IMG/VR virus record: IMGVR_UViG_3300022074_000476
Span: 1-20,411 of that record
Origin: a virus
DNA length: 20,411 nucleotides
Strand: one strand, 5' to 3'
The notes beneath the pieces were generated by a model, which was given only the letters and a program-made list of their open reading frames with translations, did no database searches and was not told the DNA's origin. The position numbers and the translations under genes are program-made. Below are positions 12,926 to 19,302 of this stretch, piece after piece (within the stretch, counting starts at the first letter, position 1; each line of letters begins with the position of its first letter).

Positions 12926-15274
12926 TCAACGACTTCTACCTTTAAGTAAATCTGCTTGTATCTTTGCTTCTGCTATCTCTCTTTGTTGAGCTAATCTTTT
13001 CTCTTCTAAGGTAGTTCTCATTTGAGCTTTTTGAAGTTCAGTTTGTGACTTTAATTGTGCTTCCTGAGCATCTTGTTGTACTTTTGCCTGCTCTATTTGC
13101 AGTTCAGCTTGTTGTTGTTGCATTACAGGATCTTGTGCAGCCGCCATTTGTTGTTCTAGTGTAGCCTGTTGTTGTGCTTTACCTGTAATTTGAGCAGCGG
13201 CTTGAGCTGCAGCAGTTGCTATCTGTTGTTCTTGTTCTTCACTAATACCCTTTCCATCTTTATTATCCAATGGAGCAATAGGCATTTGCATAAGTTGTTC
13301 TGCTTCATTTCTATATTTATGTGCCATATGCTCAGATATATGAGAACTTACTGAAGCTTGAATTACTTTAGCATTTGGATTTTGTGCAATTTGTGGGTTC
13401 TGCATCAATGACATATGAGCAGAGATATGTGAGTCATGGTCTTGATATGAAAATACCTTAACTGGCCCACCTGACATCATTCTTGCATTTTCTGATATTG
13501 GATCATAGACTGGTATATCAGACACGTCTGGCAAAATTGTGTCAACATCTTCTAATCCTGCTGTCTTTAAAAACTTTCTGTGTAGTTCTCTCATGTCATA
13601 CATCTGTGGTGCTTGTGATGCAGTTTGCAAAGCCGCTTGATGTTGCATCATTCTTTGTGCAAACGATGTTGCATTCGGATCAGATACAGGTAGAATATCT
13701 ATTCTTTTGTCAAAGTCTTGTTGTATCATCATAGGATCTACATCTAATTCATATGGATATTGTTCCATACTGTCTCTTATTATTCTTGATAATAACTTAA
13801 ATTCTTTTCTAAATGAACTGTGAATTCTTGCGTGGACTGCTGACATAACCTTCATAGATCTCTCTATTAGAGCTAGTGTTGTTCCTACTGGTGCTTCCTG
13901 ATTACCTTCACCAACATTAATATCAGCTATTGATGCCATACGTCTACCTTCATCAACAAGAACACCCATTAACTGTGCAAGTGTTGCACTTGGTTCTTTA
14001 AATGGTAAAGGTAATATGTTGTCTCTTATTGCACCACCGGGTAAATCTATGTCTCTAAATTCTCCCGGCTCAATTGGCTTGTCATCACCTTTAATTCTTA
14101 AACCTCTTGCTTTAAATCCAGCAGGTAAATTAGCTAATGTTCCTGCGTCAATTAACTGACGTAGTATAGATGTCGAACTTTTGGCAATAGATCCTATTAA
14201 ATGAATTAAACCAAAACCATAAAACCCAAGTCCCGGCTGAAACTTATAATGAACAAAGTGTTGTCTTGATTTTTTTAATGGGTCTTCCTGTAAGAAATTA
14301 CGGTAAATCGAAAGAACTTTTCCTGATGACTCATCGATTGTGACGACATAGGGGAGTTGTAGTCCTGTAGGTTCTCCGTCTGCTCCTTTATCTTCGTAGC
14401 CTTCGATGTCGAGTTCAATGTGCATTTCGAGGATAATCCGAATGTCACTTTCCGAGACTTCTGTAACACCTGTGAGGTCGTTGTATTTTGTTTTGACACC
14501 TGTTGTATCTCCTTCTGGATCTCCTAAATCTATATCTCTATAAAATCCATTTAGTTGCATTTTCCTTACAAAGTTATCTGTCTTACGCATAATATGTGTA
14601 AAACGTGGTGAGCTTTTTAAGTCATGAGTTTCATAGCTTACCACAAAATCTTCTGCTGGTACAAATAAACTTTCAGGTTTTTCATTTGTTGCGTCATAAT
14701 ATACTTTACGGAACGCTGAACCAGACAATGCTAATTGAAATAATAACTGTTCTGTACTAGATCTGTATTCCTCCATCTCTTCAGTCAATAGATAATTCAT
14801 ATATGACTGTACACGTTGAGCCTGTTCAACTTTTTCTTTTGTTGTCGTTCCAACTATAGAAGCTTTTACTGGCCCTGATGCAGGAAATATTTCCATCATA
14901 GCTTGTGATACAAATCTAATTGTTGCTTCATTTAATATAGGATGTGTAACTCCTGTAGCTCCATCAAACGGAGTGCTTCTTTGTTCTGTTTTAACACCTA
15001 ATAAATCTAAACCATCTGTATATGCTTCTTCCCAATCAGCACGACTGTTTCTGTCATCATCGTACATAGCAGTTAATTCATTTGCTATTTGATCTAAAAC
15101 ATTTTCATCGATAAATTCAGCAAGGTTTGAGCCAAATTCAGCTACATCTGAGGATTGGCTTGGATCAAAATCTATCGTTACAGACCCATCTTCTCCTTCT
15201 ATTTGCACAGCTTCAGGGTTTAAAATACCTATTTTAAGATCAATGTCGTCTAATTGTTCTGTGTTTTCTGCCAT
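12926..15274 (-). CDS. Portal protein, P22-type
   Basis: A 782-aa portal. Landmarks are the ADWEEAYTDGLDLLGVK helix, the RSTPFDGATGVTHPILNEA segment that is highly conserved among podoviral portals, then FQLALSGSAFRKVYYDATNEKPESLFVPAEDFVVSY, IMRKTDNFVRKM, KSRQHFVHYKFQPGLGFYGFGLIHLIG, and EAPVGTTLALIERSMKVMSAVHARIHSSFRKEF in the crown-side half. The last 100 residues are rich in Gln and Ala (QQQATLEQQMAAAQDPVMQQ, then KRLAQQREIAEAKIQ) and are predicted to form a long helical barrel, as in the P22 portal. It forms the dodecameric DNA entry vertex and is the seed for capsid assembly. It lies one base after the large terminase stop. Confidence 0.9.
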   Translation of the reverse strand: MAENTEQLDDIDLKIGILNPEAVQIEGEDGSVTIDFDPSQSSDVAEFGSNLAEFIDENVLDQIANELTAMYDDDRNSRADWEEAYTDGLDLLGVKTEQRSTPFDGATGVTHPILNEATIRFVSQAMMEIFPASGPVKASIVGTTTKEKVEQAQRVQSYMNYLLTEEMEEYRSSTEQLLFQLALSGSAFRKVYYDATNEKPESLFVPAEDFVVSYETHDLKSSPRFTHIMRKTDNFVRKMQLNGFYRDIDLGDPEGDTTGVKTKYNDLTGVTEVSESDIRIILEMHIELDIEGYEDKGADGEPTGLQLPYVVTIDESSGKVLSIYRNFLQEDPLKKSRQHFVHYKFQPGLGFYGFGLIHLIGSIAKSSTSILRQLIDAGTLANLPAGFKARGLRIKGDDKPIEPGEFRDIDLPGGAIRDNILPLPFKEPSATLAQLMGVLVDEGRRMASIADINVGEGNQEAPVGTTLALIERSMKVMSAVHARIHSSFRKEFKLLSRIIRDSMEQYPYELDVDPMMIQQDFDKRIDILPVSDPNATSFAQRMMQHQAALQTASQAPQMYDMRELHRKFLKTAGLEDVDTILPDVSDIPVYDPISENARMMSGGPVKVFSYQDHDSHISAHMSLMQNPQIAQNPNAKVIQASVSSHISEHMAHKYRNEAEQLMQMPIAPLDNKDGKGISEEQEQQIATAAAQAAAQITGKAQQQATLEQQMAAAQDPVMQQQQAELQIEQAKVQQDAQEAQLKSQTELQKAQMRTTLEEKRLAQQREIAEAKIQADLLKGRSR

Positions 15275-15275
15275 A

Positions 15276-16784
15276 TTAATACCAAGGTTCTCTTCTGTTT
15301 ATATTATAAAATTCATCTTCATCATCTACATCATGTGGTAAAGCAAGGAAACCACCTTGTCTAAATCTCATCAATGCAAGTGTTGTTGAGTCAACTAAAT
15401 CATCATGTGATCCTCTTGGAAAGGATGCACACTGTTCTATCACTTCTTCAGCCCAAGGCGTTTTAGGATACCATACCATACCAGAAGCAAAGATATCTGC
15501 AACTGCATTAACCCTTGATAGCTTATCTTGGCCACGGCTTGGGGTATAGTCAGTAACTGGTATACCAGATGACCTAAGTTCTTGAAGCAAAGGTAAACCA
15601 GCTGCTTTAGCTTCAATAAGAAATGAGTCAGGTTCGTAAGCTTCAAAAAGCTCATAAGCTCTCCTTTTAAGTTCAGGGAATTCTAATTTTTCATTTACAG
15701 CATCAAGTAAAATAATATTTGGTTTTGATATACCGTCATCACCACTATAGTCAAAAACTCCCCACGTTGTAATTGCACTATAATCTGATCTTGCATTTTT
15801 TGTATGTGCTGTATCGATTGATTGTATAATAAAGTCACAGGCTGGTGGCTCTCTGTATGTCCACTCTTTCCAGTATTCTCTTTTAATTAAAGCACCTTCT
15901 TCTGATGTGGGCTTTTGTTGGTACTGTGATAGCCATTTAGACTGTGGCAATTCTGCCTTAATTGCGTTTAATTCTTCTACTGACCAAAAATCTGGCCATA
16001 AAGGTTTTCCTGTGTCATATAATGCAGGCAGTTCAATAACTTCCCATTTATCAGCACCTTTTCTTTTTTCGGATGCGTCAATAATCTGTCCTGTTAAGTC
16101 TGACTGATGCCATCGTGTCATAACAATAATAATAGATCCTCCCGGCTGTAAACGCTGACGAGGGCCAGATGAATACCATTCGTAAACACCGTCAAAGTAT
16201 TCTATTGATGGATTTATACCTGCTGATTCTGAATGTGGATCATCTATAATAAGTAAATCCGCACCACGACCAGTCATAGCACCACCAACACCAACAGCAA
16301 AGTACTCCCCACCACCAGAGACATCCCATCTTCCAGCCGCCTTTGAGTCTGCTCTTAACGACACGTTGGGAAATATTCTCTTGTAATCATCAGAAGCAAT
16401 TAAGTTTCTAACCTTACGACCAAATCTTACTGAAAACTCTGCTGTATGAGTCGCTGCAATAATCTTTCTTGCAGGATTCCGTCCTAGCATCCAAGCTGGC
16501 AACAGCCAAGAGGTTAGTTCGGATTTGCCGTGGCGAGGAGCAATATTAATAATAACTCTCTTTAGTTCGCCTGACGCAACCTTTGCAAACTTCTCAGCCA
16601 TAATTCTGTGGTGAGCACCTTCTATAAAAGCAGGCCAGACACATTTAGCAAACTTTAAAAAATTTGATTTGGACTGATCGATATTGCTCGCAAGGTTGTA
16701 TTTACTTAGTGCCTGTATTAATGCACTCCTATGGTCTTCAGGGAGTTCATCTATTCTTGATAGGATCTCCCTTTTATCGACCAT
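15276..16784 (-). CDS. terL: Large terminase subunit (ATPase-nuclease)
   Basis: A 502-aa packaging motor. ATPase part: Walker A APRHGKSEL at 82-90, Walker B LLIIDD at 177-182, and coupling motif MTRWH at 222-226. Nuclease part (RNase H-like fold): Asp324 in QSIDTA, Glu391 in FLIEAKAAG, and Asp461/Asp462/Asp465 in SHDDLVDS. All key residues are present and the length is normal for the family, so it should be active. It cuts concatemeric DNA and drives it through the portal, encoded directly downstream. The ATG at 16784 has no clear ribosome-binding site and lies 17 nt after the stop of the 83-aa gene, so coupling to it is possible. Confidence 0.95.
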   Translation of the reverse strand: MVDKREILSRIDELPEDHRSALIQALSKYNLASNIDQSKSNFLKFAKCVWPAFIEGAHHRIMAEKFAKVASGELKRVIINIAPRHGKSELTSWLLPAWMLGRNPARKIIAATHTAEFSVRFGRKVRNLIASDDYKRIFPNVSLRADSKAAGRWDVSGGGEYFAVGVGGAMTGRGADLLIIDDPHSESAGINPSIEYFDGVYEWYSSGPRQRLQPGGSIIIVMTRWHQSDLTGQIIDASEKRKGADKWEVIELPALYDTGKPLWPDFWSVEELNAIKAELPQSKWLSQYQQKPTSEEGALIKREYWKEWTYREPPACDFIIQSIDTAHTKNARSDYSAITTWGVFDYSGDDGISKPNIILLDAVNEKLEFPELKRRAYELFEAYEPDSFLIEAKAAGLPLLQELRSSGIPVTDYTPSRGQDKLSRVNAVADIFASGMVWYPKTPWAEEVIEQCASFPRGSHDDLVDSTTLALMRFRQGGFLALPHDVDDEDEFYNINRREPWY

Positions 16785-16801
16785 AATATTTTTTGACTAG
16801 A

Positions 16802-17053
16802 CTATATTCTAGTATCCCAAAGTCTAAAGGTTTCTCCAAAAGAATTCCAGACGATAGTCTTTCCATTCTCTTCTGCAACGTCATGAAACTTTTTTGCTGC
16901 TCTTTCATACTCTTCTCTTGCTTGGGAAATCTTTTTCGTTTTTCTTGATTTTTGTTCATCTGTTAAATCATTTAATCTGTTAACACATTTAGATATTGCC
17001 TTCTCTAAACTATCATCAGACATATCAGAAACAGTGGAATTGCATTCACTCAT
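16802..17053 (-). CDS. Hypothetical charged helical protein upstream of large terminase
   Basis: An 83-aa protein, strongly charged and helical (SLEKAISKCVNRLNDLTDEQKSRKTKKISQAREEYERAAKKFHDVAEE) with a more hydrophobic end KTIVWNSFGETFRLWDTRI. AGGAG sits 6 nt before the ATG, so expression is well supported. Its place directly before the large terminase would suit a small terminase, but it lacks a helix-turn-helix and the separate gene at 18640-19131 fits that role better. It may be a packaging or regulatory accessory. No family is recognised. Confidence 0.55.
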   Translation of the reverse strand: MSECNSTVSDMSDDSLEKAISKCVNRLNDLTDEQKSRKTKKISQAREEYERAAKKFHDVAEENGKTIVWNSFGETFRLWDTRI

Positions 17054-17090
17054 ACATTACTCCTACTTAAAATTTATCATTGTTTACTGG

Positions 17091-17411
17091 TTAGGGCTTA
17101 TTTTTATTTTCAAGCCTTGCTATGAGTCTATGTAAGTACCATTGTGCTTTTTTCAAGTCTTCAATGCTGTTATTTTTAAAAGGAAAACGCCAAATATACT
17201 TAAATATAACTTGCCAATAATAATGTTCATGACCGTCCAATTCAGTCAAATAATCTCTGTCTTGATTAACCATAGCTTCCATAGCATCAATACACTCTAT
17301 CTTAGATGATGCATAGTGAGATGGATGATTTACATTGTCAGAAGAACTCGTCAAGCTTGTTTCCTTTATTTTTAGGTTTACTTTTCCTGACTCCTTGACG
17401 TTGCCTTTCAT
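17091..17411 (-). CDS. DUF3310 protein
   Basis: A 106-aa protein whose C-terminal three-quarters match DUF3310 (SaV-like): VNHPSHYASSKIECIDAMEAM, then HEHYYWQVIFKYIWRFPFKNN and SIEDLKKAQWYLHRLIARLE. Proteins of this group occur in many phages and are sometimes called nucleotide-kinase-like, without firm biochemical proof. I place the start at the ATG at 17411, with AAAGGA about 9 nt before it. An open frame extends upstream to a TTG at 17534, but that extension (ALPFGFAFPPIMPETGTAGG) looks like a shadow of the zinc-ribbon ORF that overlaps it in another frame. The product would act on nucleotides or DNA in the cytoplasm. Confidence 0.75.
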   Translation of the reverse strand: MKGNVKESGKVNLKIKETSLTSSSDNVNHPSHYASSKIECIDAMEAMVNQDRDYLTELDGHEHYYWQVIFKYIWRFPFKNNSIEDLKKAQWYLHRLIARLENKNKP

Positions 17412-17535
17412 TTTCTTTTTTCCTTTCTTCTTCTGTTGCGTTGGGTCTGTGCCCCCAGCAGTACCAGTCTCTGGCATGATTGGGGGAAAAGCAAACCCAA
17501 ACGGTAGAGCCACATTCCTTACACTTCTTTTCAAT
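17338..17535 (-). CDS. Zinc-ribbon-like 65-aa ORF, possible ATT start
   Basis: This frame, not reachable from ATG, GTG or TTG, opens 65 codons from ATT at 17535 to TGA at 17338-17340. It reads (M)EKKCKECGSTVWVC, then DWYCWGHRPNATEEERKK and ends in a basic tail with KGNKLDEFF. C5-x2-C8 and C26-x2-H29 pair up like a zinc ribbon, with extra C15. AAGGAG stands 6 nt upstream of the ATT, a good match for translation start. A +1 shift from the preceding gene, whose stop overlaps the ATT, is the other way to reach it. It overlaps the DUF3310 start by 74 nt. Zinc-ribbon residues would be improbable in a random frame, so I consider it coding. Confidence 0.55.
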   Translation of the reverse strand: MEKKCKECGSTVWVCFSPNHARDWYCWGHRPNATEEERKKENERQRQGVRKSKPKNKGNKLDEFF

Positions 17536-17737
17536 GAGTTTCTCCTTCGTTATCCTCGTTATTAGCCCTGAATACAGTCTCTGCTCCCATCAAGAATATA
17601 AGCCAAGCTGCTTCTTCTTTTGTCGCTTGTACTTCTTTTAAGTTTTGAATTGCTGAAATGAACCATGCGTTCATTCTATCTTCGTCTATTTGAACCTCGC
17701 CTTGATCATCAGTCCACATTATTTTATTTGTTTTCAA
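17531..17737 (-). CDS. Small phage protein with TTG start
   Basis: A 68-aa protein from TTG at 17737, with GGAG 7 nt before it; the in-frame ATG at 17719 has no ribosome-binding site. It reads (M)KTNKIMWTDDQGEVQIDED, then NAWFISAIQNLKEVQATKEEAAWLIFLMGAE, an amphipathic helical centre, and an acidic end. No family recognised. Its GGAG lies in the 3' arm of a hairpin inside the upstream 37-aa ORF, so its translation may depend on ribosomes passing through that ORF. The last codon and stop overlap the possible ATT start of the zinc-ribbon ORF. Confidence 0.5.
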   Translation of the reverse strand: MKTNKIMWTDDQGEVQIDEDRMNAWFISAIQNLKEVQATKEEAAWLIFLMGAETVFRANNEDNEGETH

Positions 17738-17837
17738 GTAACTGCTCCATTAGGGGGAAGTTAACGGAGCAGTCACAATCTTCAGCACACGGCAGCAGCC
17801 GTATTTTGATTCTATGTTCTCCATTTGTTCCTGTCAA
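17724..17837 (-). CDS. 37-aa Cys-rich small ORF, TTG start
   Basis: A short frame from TTG at 17837, which overlaps the TGA stop of the putative nuclease gene (TTGA), to TAA at 17724-17726. The product (M)TGTNGEHRIKIRLLPCAEDCDC then SVNFPLMEQLLENK has Cys at 17, 21 and 23. Support comes from the stop/start overlap, the sensible amino-acid make-up and its filling of a gap that would otherwise be non-coding. A weak point is the lack of a clear ribosome-binding site. A competing 24-aa ORF (from ATG at 17823) shares this stretch in another frame. It may be a metal-binding mini-protein. Confidence 0.45.
   Translation of the reverse strand: MTGTNGEHRIKIRLLPCAEDCDCSVNFPLMEQLLENK
17741..17773 (-). 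promoter_or_regulatory. Hairpin covering the ribosome-binding site of the 68-aa gene
   Basis: ACTGCTCC (17741-17748) and GGAGCAGT (17766-17773) are exact inverted repeats, 8 bp with a 17-nt loop. In the minus-strand RNA the 3' arm holds the GGAG used by the TTG at 17737. The whole hairpin lies inside the 37-aa ORF, a layout typical of translational coupling. Confidence 0.5.
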
Positions 17838-18316
17838 TATAAAATTTCTAAATCTTTTATCTTTACATTATAGCAGTCTGCTCTAAATGTGAAGTTATTT
17901 GATGGATCTTTCTGACCTTTCTTAAAGAATGAGGCCTTATCAAAGTAATCTTCCTTCGATAATTTACCCAATATCCATGCTTTTGTGTATATATTCAACA
18001 CTCTGACGAACACATACATATCACAGTCCTGCTTAGTGCCTATTGCAGCGATACTACAGTCATAATCTGACTTAGGTTCAGAGCTACATCGCTTTGTTTT
18101 AACGTCTATACGGTTGCCTACACGGTCTATAAGGTCATAATCATAGGTATTCTTGTGTTTAGCCTTCATTCTGTCAGCTACAATGATCTCTCCTATGAAT
18201 CCTGCTATGTTTCCTGCACCATTTGTGATAGAATTGTTAAGTCTACCCATCTCATGTGCCATTTTACGAGCTTTTAATAGCTGCCCACCTGTTACATCAA
18301 CTTCTATTATGCCCAA
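17834..18316 (-). CDS. Putative PD-(D/E)XK-like nuclease
   Basis: A 160-aa protein from TTG at 18316 (GGGGGG lies about 7 nt upstream). Motifs that suggest the PD-(D/E)XK fold: GFIGEIIVADRM with Glu43, then YDYDLIDRVGNRIDVKTKR with Asp64 and the Asp71-Val-Lys73 D-x-K signature, then DCDMYVFVRV and KAWILGKLS as the later strands. Proteins of this type act as phage nucleases, resolvases or restriction-like enzymes. I do not see a DNA-binding domain outside the catalytic core. It lies between the small terminase gap and small zinc-type ORFs, so DNA processing or nucleotide salvage from host DNA is possible. The family call is from motif pattern, not a search. Confidence 0.55.
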   Translation of the reverse strand: MGIIEVDVTGGQLLKARKMAHEMGRLNNSITNGAGNIAGFIGEIIVADRMKAKHKNTYDYDLIDRVGNRIDVKTKRCSSEPKSDYDCSIAAIGTKQDCDMYVFVRVLNIYTKAWILGKLSKEDYFDKASFFKKGQKDPSNNFTFRADCYNVKIKDLEILY

Positions 18317-18639
18317 AATGTAGCCCCCCTATAGGATTCCTGCACCATATCTTGTGTTTTACCCTAGAGAAAAATAAAAGTAAAGCTTCCTGTGTCAGAT
18401 TTTTGGTATTATTTGTGTAAAATACTATGTATAGATGTGTGCGTGTGTATGCTGGTAAGGGGGGGGTGTGGGTATGTGATACCCAAGATTTCTCCTGAGT
18501 AGGTACACCCCAAAAGAACAAAACATGAACAGCCGCCACTAGAACAAACCAAGAACAACTGCGGTAAAATACAATAATAACAACGACTTACCAGAGATAG
18601 TTAAGGTTTACCCTAAAAGCTGTCATGCTCCCTTTCAAT
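18317..18639. other. 323-nt non-coding gap between small terminase and nuclease genes
   Basis: No convincing gene is present; the longer open frames here are GT-rich or low-complexity and lack ribosome-binding sites. The centre (about 18427-18475) is GT-rich on the plus strand and contains eight Gs in a row (18459-18466), unusual in this AT-rich window. A structured element lies at 18463-18511. Its place beside the small terminase makes a packaging signal or an untranslated RNA worth testing. Confidence 0.6.
18463..18511. repeat. Nested inverted repeats in the G-rich gap
   Basis: GGGGTGT (18463-18469) is complementary to ACACCCC (18505-18511), and between them GGGTAT (18470-18475) pairs with ATACCC (18479-18484) around a 3-nt loop. 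Both stems are exact. A single strand with TCTCCTGAGTAGG remains open. This may be an RNA fold or a binding site for the terminase. Confidence 0.45.
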
Positions 18640-19131
18640 TTATTCTGTATCATCCTTGTTAAATAGTTTAATCACGTTGTCATCCTTAGATATTTCAGTA
18701 ATCAGCAGATCTAGTTCTTGGATGCTATCTTTAATATTTATATTCTGCTCAGTTTTTATGGTGTTATCCTTAAAAAAGTCTTCTGTAGCTTGTGCAATTA
18801 GTCTTAATGCTCCCACGTTTTGGCTGTTATCTTGGTCTGCAATTTCCCATAATCTATTCAATACTCTTTTTTTCTGAGTTTCCTTGTCTGCTTTATATAT
18901 GCTATTCAACTGCTCCTGAAGGTCTTCAATCCTGAGTTTAACTTGAGGGAAATTCAAGACCTCATGAGCCTGACGATGGATGCTCTCAGGTTTGGTGTTT
19001 GGTCTTACATTATAACTCTTTTTATAACAAGCTGTCGCATTCCCTGCTGTTTGTTCATCACCATATACAAACAAATTGCAAAAGGTCTCCTGACTTGGAG
19101 TTAATCCATATTTATTCTTAAATCTGCTCAT
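18640..19131 (-). CDS. terS: Putative small terminase subunit
   Basis: A 163-aa protein with the Terminase_2-type opening: LTPSQETFCNLFVYGDEQTAGNATACYKKSYN, then KPESIHRQAHEVLNFPQVKLRIEDLQEQL, which gives the LT-x-Q-x-x-F...GNA-x-A-x-K-x-Y helix-turn-helix region and the following helix. The remainder is helical and polar, for oligomerisation and contact with the large subunit. The length is normal. AGGA stands 9 nt before the ATG at 19131. It lies about 1.9 kb away from the large subunit, with five or six small genes and a non-coding gap between them, instead of adjacent as in most phages. It would recognise the packaging start site on viral DNA. Confidence 0.7.
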   Translation of the reverse strand: MSRFKNKYGLTPSQETFCNLFVYGDEQTAGNATACYKKSYNVRPNTKPESIHRQAHEVLNFPQVKLRIEDLQEQLNSIYKADKETQKKRVLNRLWEIADQDNSQNVGALRLIAQATEDFFKDNTIKTEQNINIKDSIQELDLLITEISKDDNVIKLFNKDDTE

Positions 19132-19166
19132 TTTTATAAAATCCTGAAAAAAAATTACTTATCTAA

Positions 19167-19175
19167 AATATAGCA
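19167..19175 (-). promoter_or_regulatory. Possible extended -10 for the small terminase transcript
   Basis: On the minus strand TGCTATATT fits an extended -10 (TG-N-TATATT). It lies about 36 nt before the terS ATG. No good -35 is visible, as can happen with extended -10 promoters. Similar TGCTATAGA lies before the 67-aa gene after the portal. Confidence 0.35.
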
Positions 19176-19209
19176 TTATCAACACCTTGAGGTTTATTTA
19201 ATTTAAAAA

Positions 19210-19224
19210 ACAAAATTATTTTGT
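19210..19224. repeat. Operator-like 15-nt dyad
   Basis: ACAAAAT and ATTTTGT are exact inverted repeats around one T, in the middle of the divergent promoter region, between the two candidate promoters. AT-rich sequence gives such dyads by chance fairly often, so confidence is modest. Confidence 0.35.
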
Positions 19225-19233
19225 ATTTAGTTA

Positions 19234-19265
19234 TTGCAATATATTTTTATTAATATATATATAAT
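19234..19265 (+). promoter_or_regulatory. Possible promoter of the rightward genes
   Basis: TTGCAA (19234-19239) and a perfect TATAAT (19260-19265) lie 38 nt before the ATG at 19303. The spacing of 20 nt is long; overlapping TATATA hexamers at 16 or 18 nt are alternatives. The perfect -10 is the main argument. Confidence 0.4.
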
Positions 19266-19302
19266 GATATAAACAAAAACTTTTTGCATAGGAGTACAGC
19301 AA

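Larger units (their letters stand above)
19132..19302. promoter_or_regulatory. Divergent AT-rich control region
   Basis: This 171-nt gap separates the leftward late genes from the rightward pair. It is very AT-rich, has -10-like sites on both strands and a central dyad (19210-19224). It is the only strand switch in the window and so the probable switch between two expression programs. Confidence 0.6.

Noticed and set aside
14275-14499. 74-codon frame within the portal gene
   Set aside because: Shadow frame inside a complete portal with conserved motifs.
16774-16959. 61-codon minus-strand frame overlapping the 83-aa gene
   Set aside because: The alternative frame has a strong AGGAG start and covers this one completely; the composition here is a Lys-rich shadow.
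17412-17534. N-terminal extension of DUF3310 from TTG 17534
   Set aside because: The extension has Pro/Gly/Phe-rich shadow-like composition, while the overlapping frame carries a zinc-ribbon pattern and DUF3310 has its own ATG with a ribosome-binding site at 17411.
18427-18498. 23-aa plus-strand frame starting MYRCVRVYAGKG
   Set aside because: No ribosome-binding site and no coupling; it lies in low-complexity GT-rich sequence.
18297-18539. 80-codon minus-strand frame from GTG 18539 in the terS gap
   Set aside because: It has no ribosome-binding site, its His/Thr/Pro run comes from the GT-rich tract, and it shows no family resemblance.
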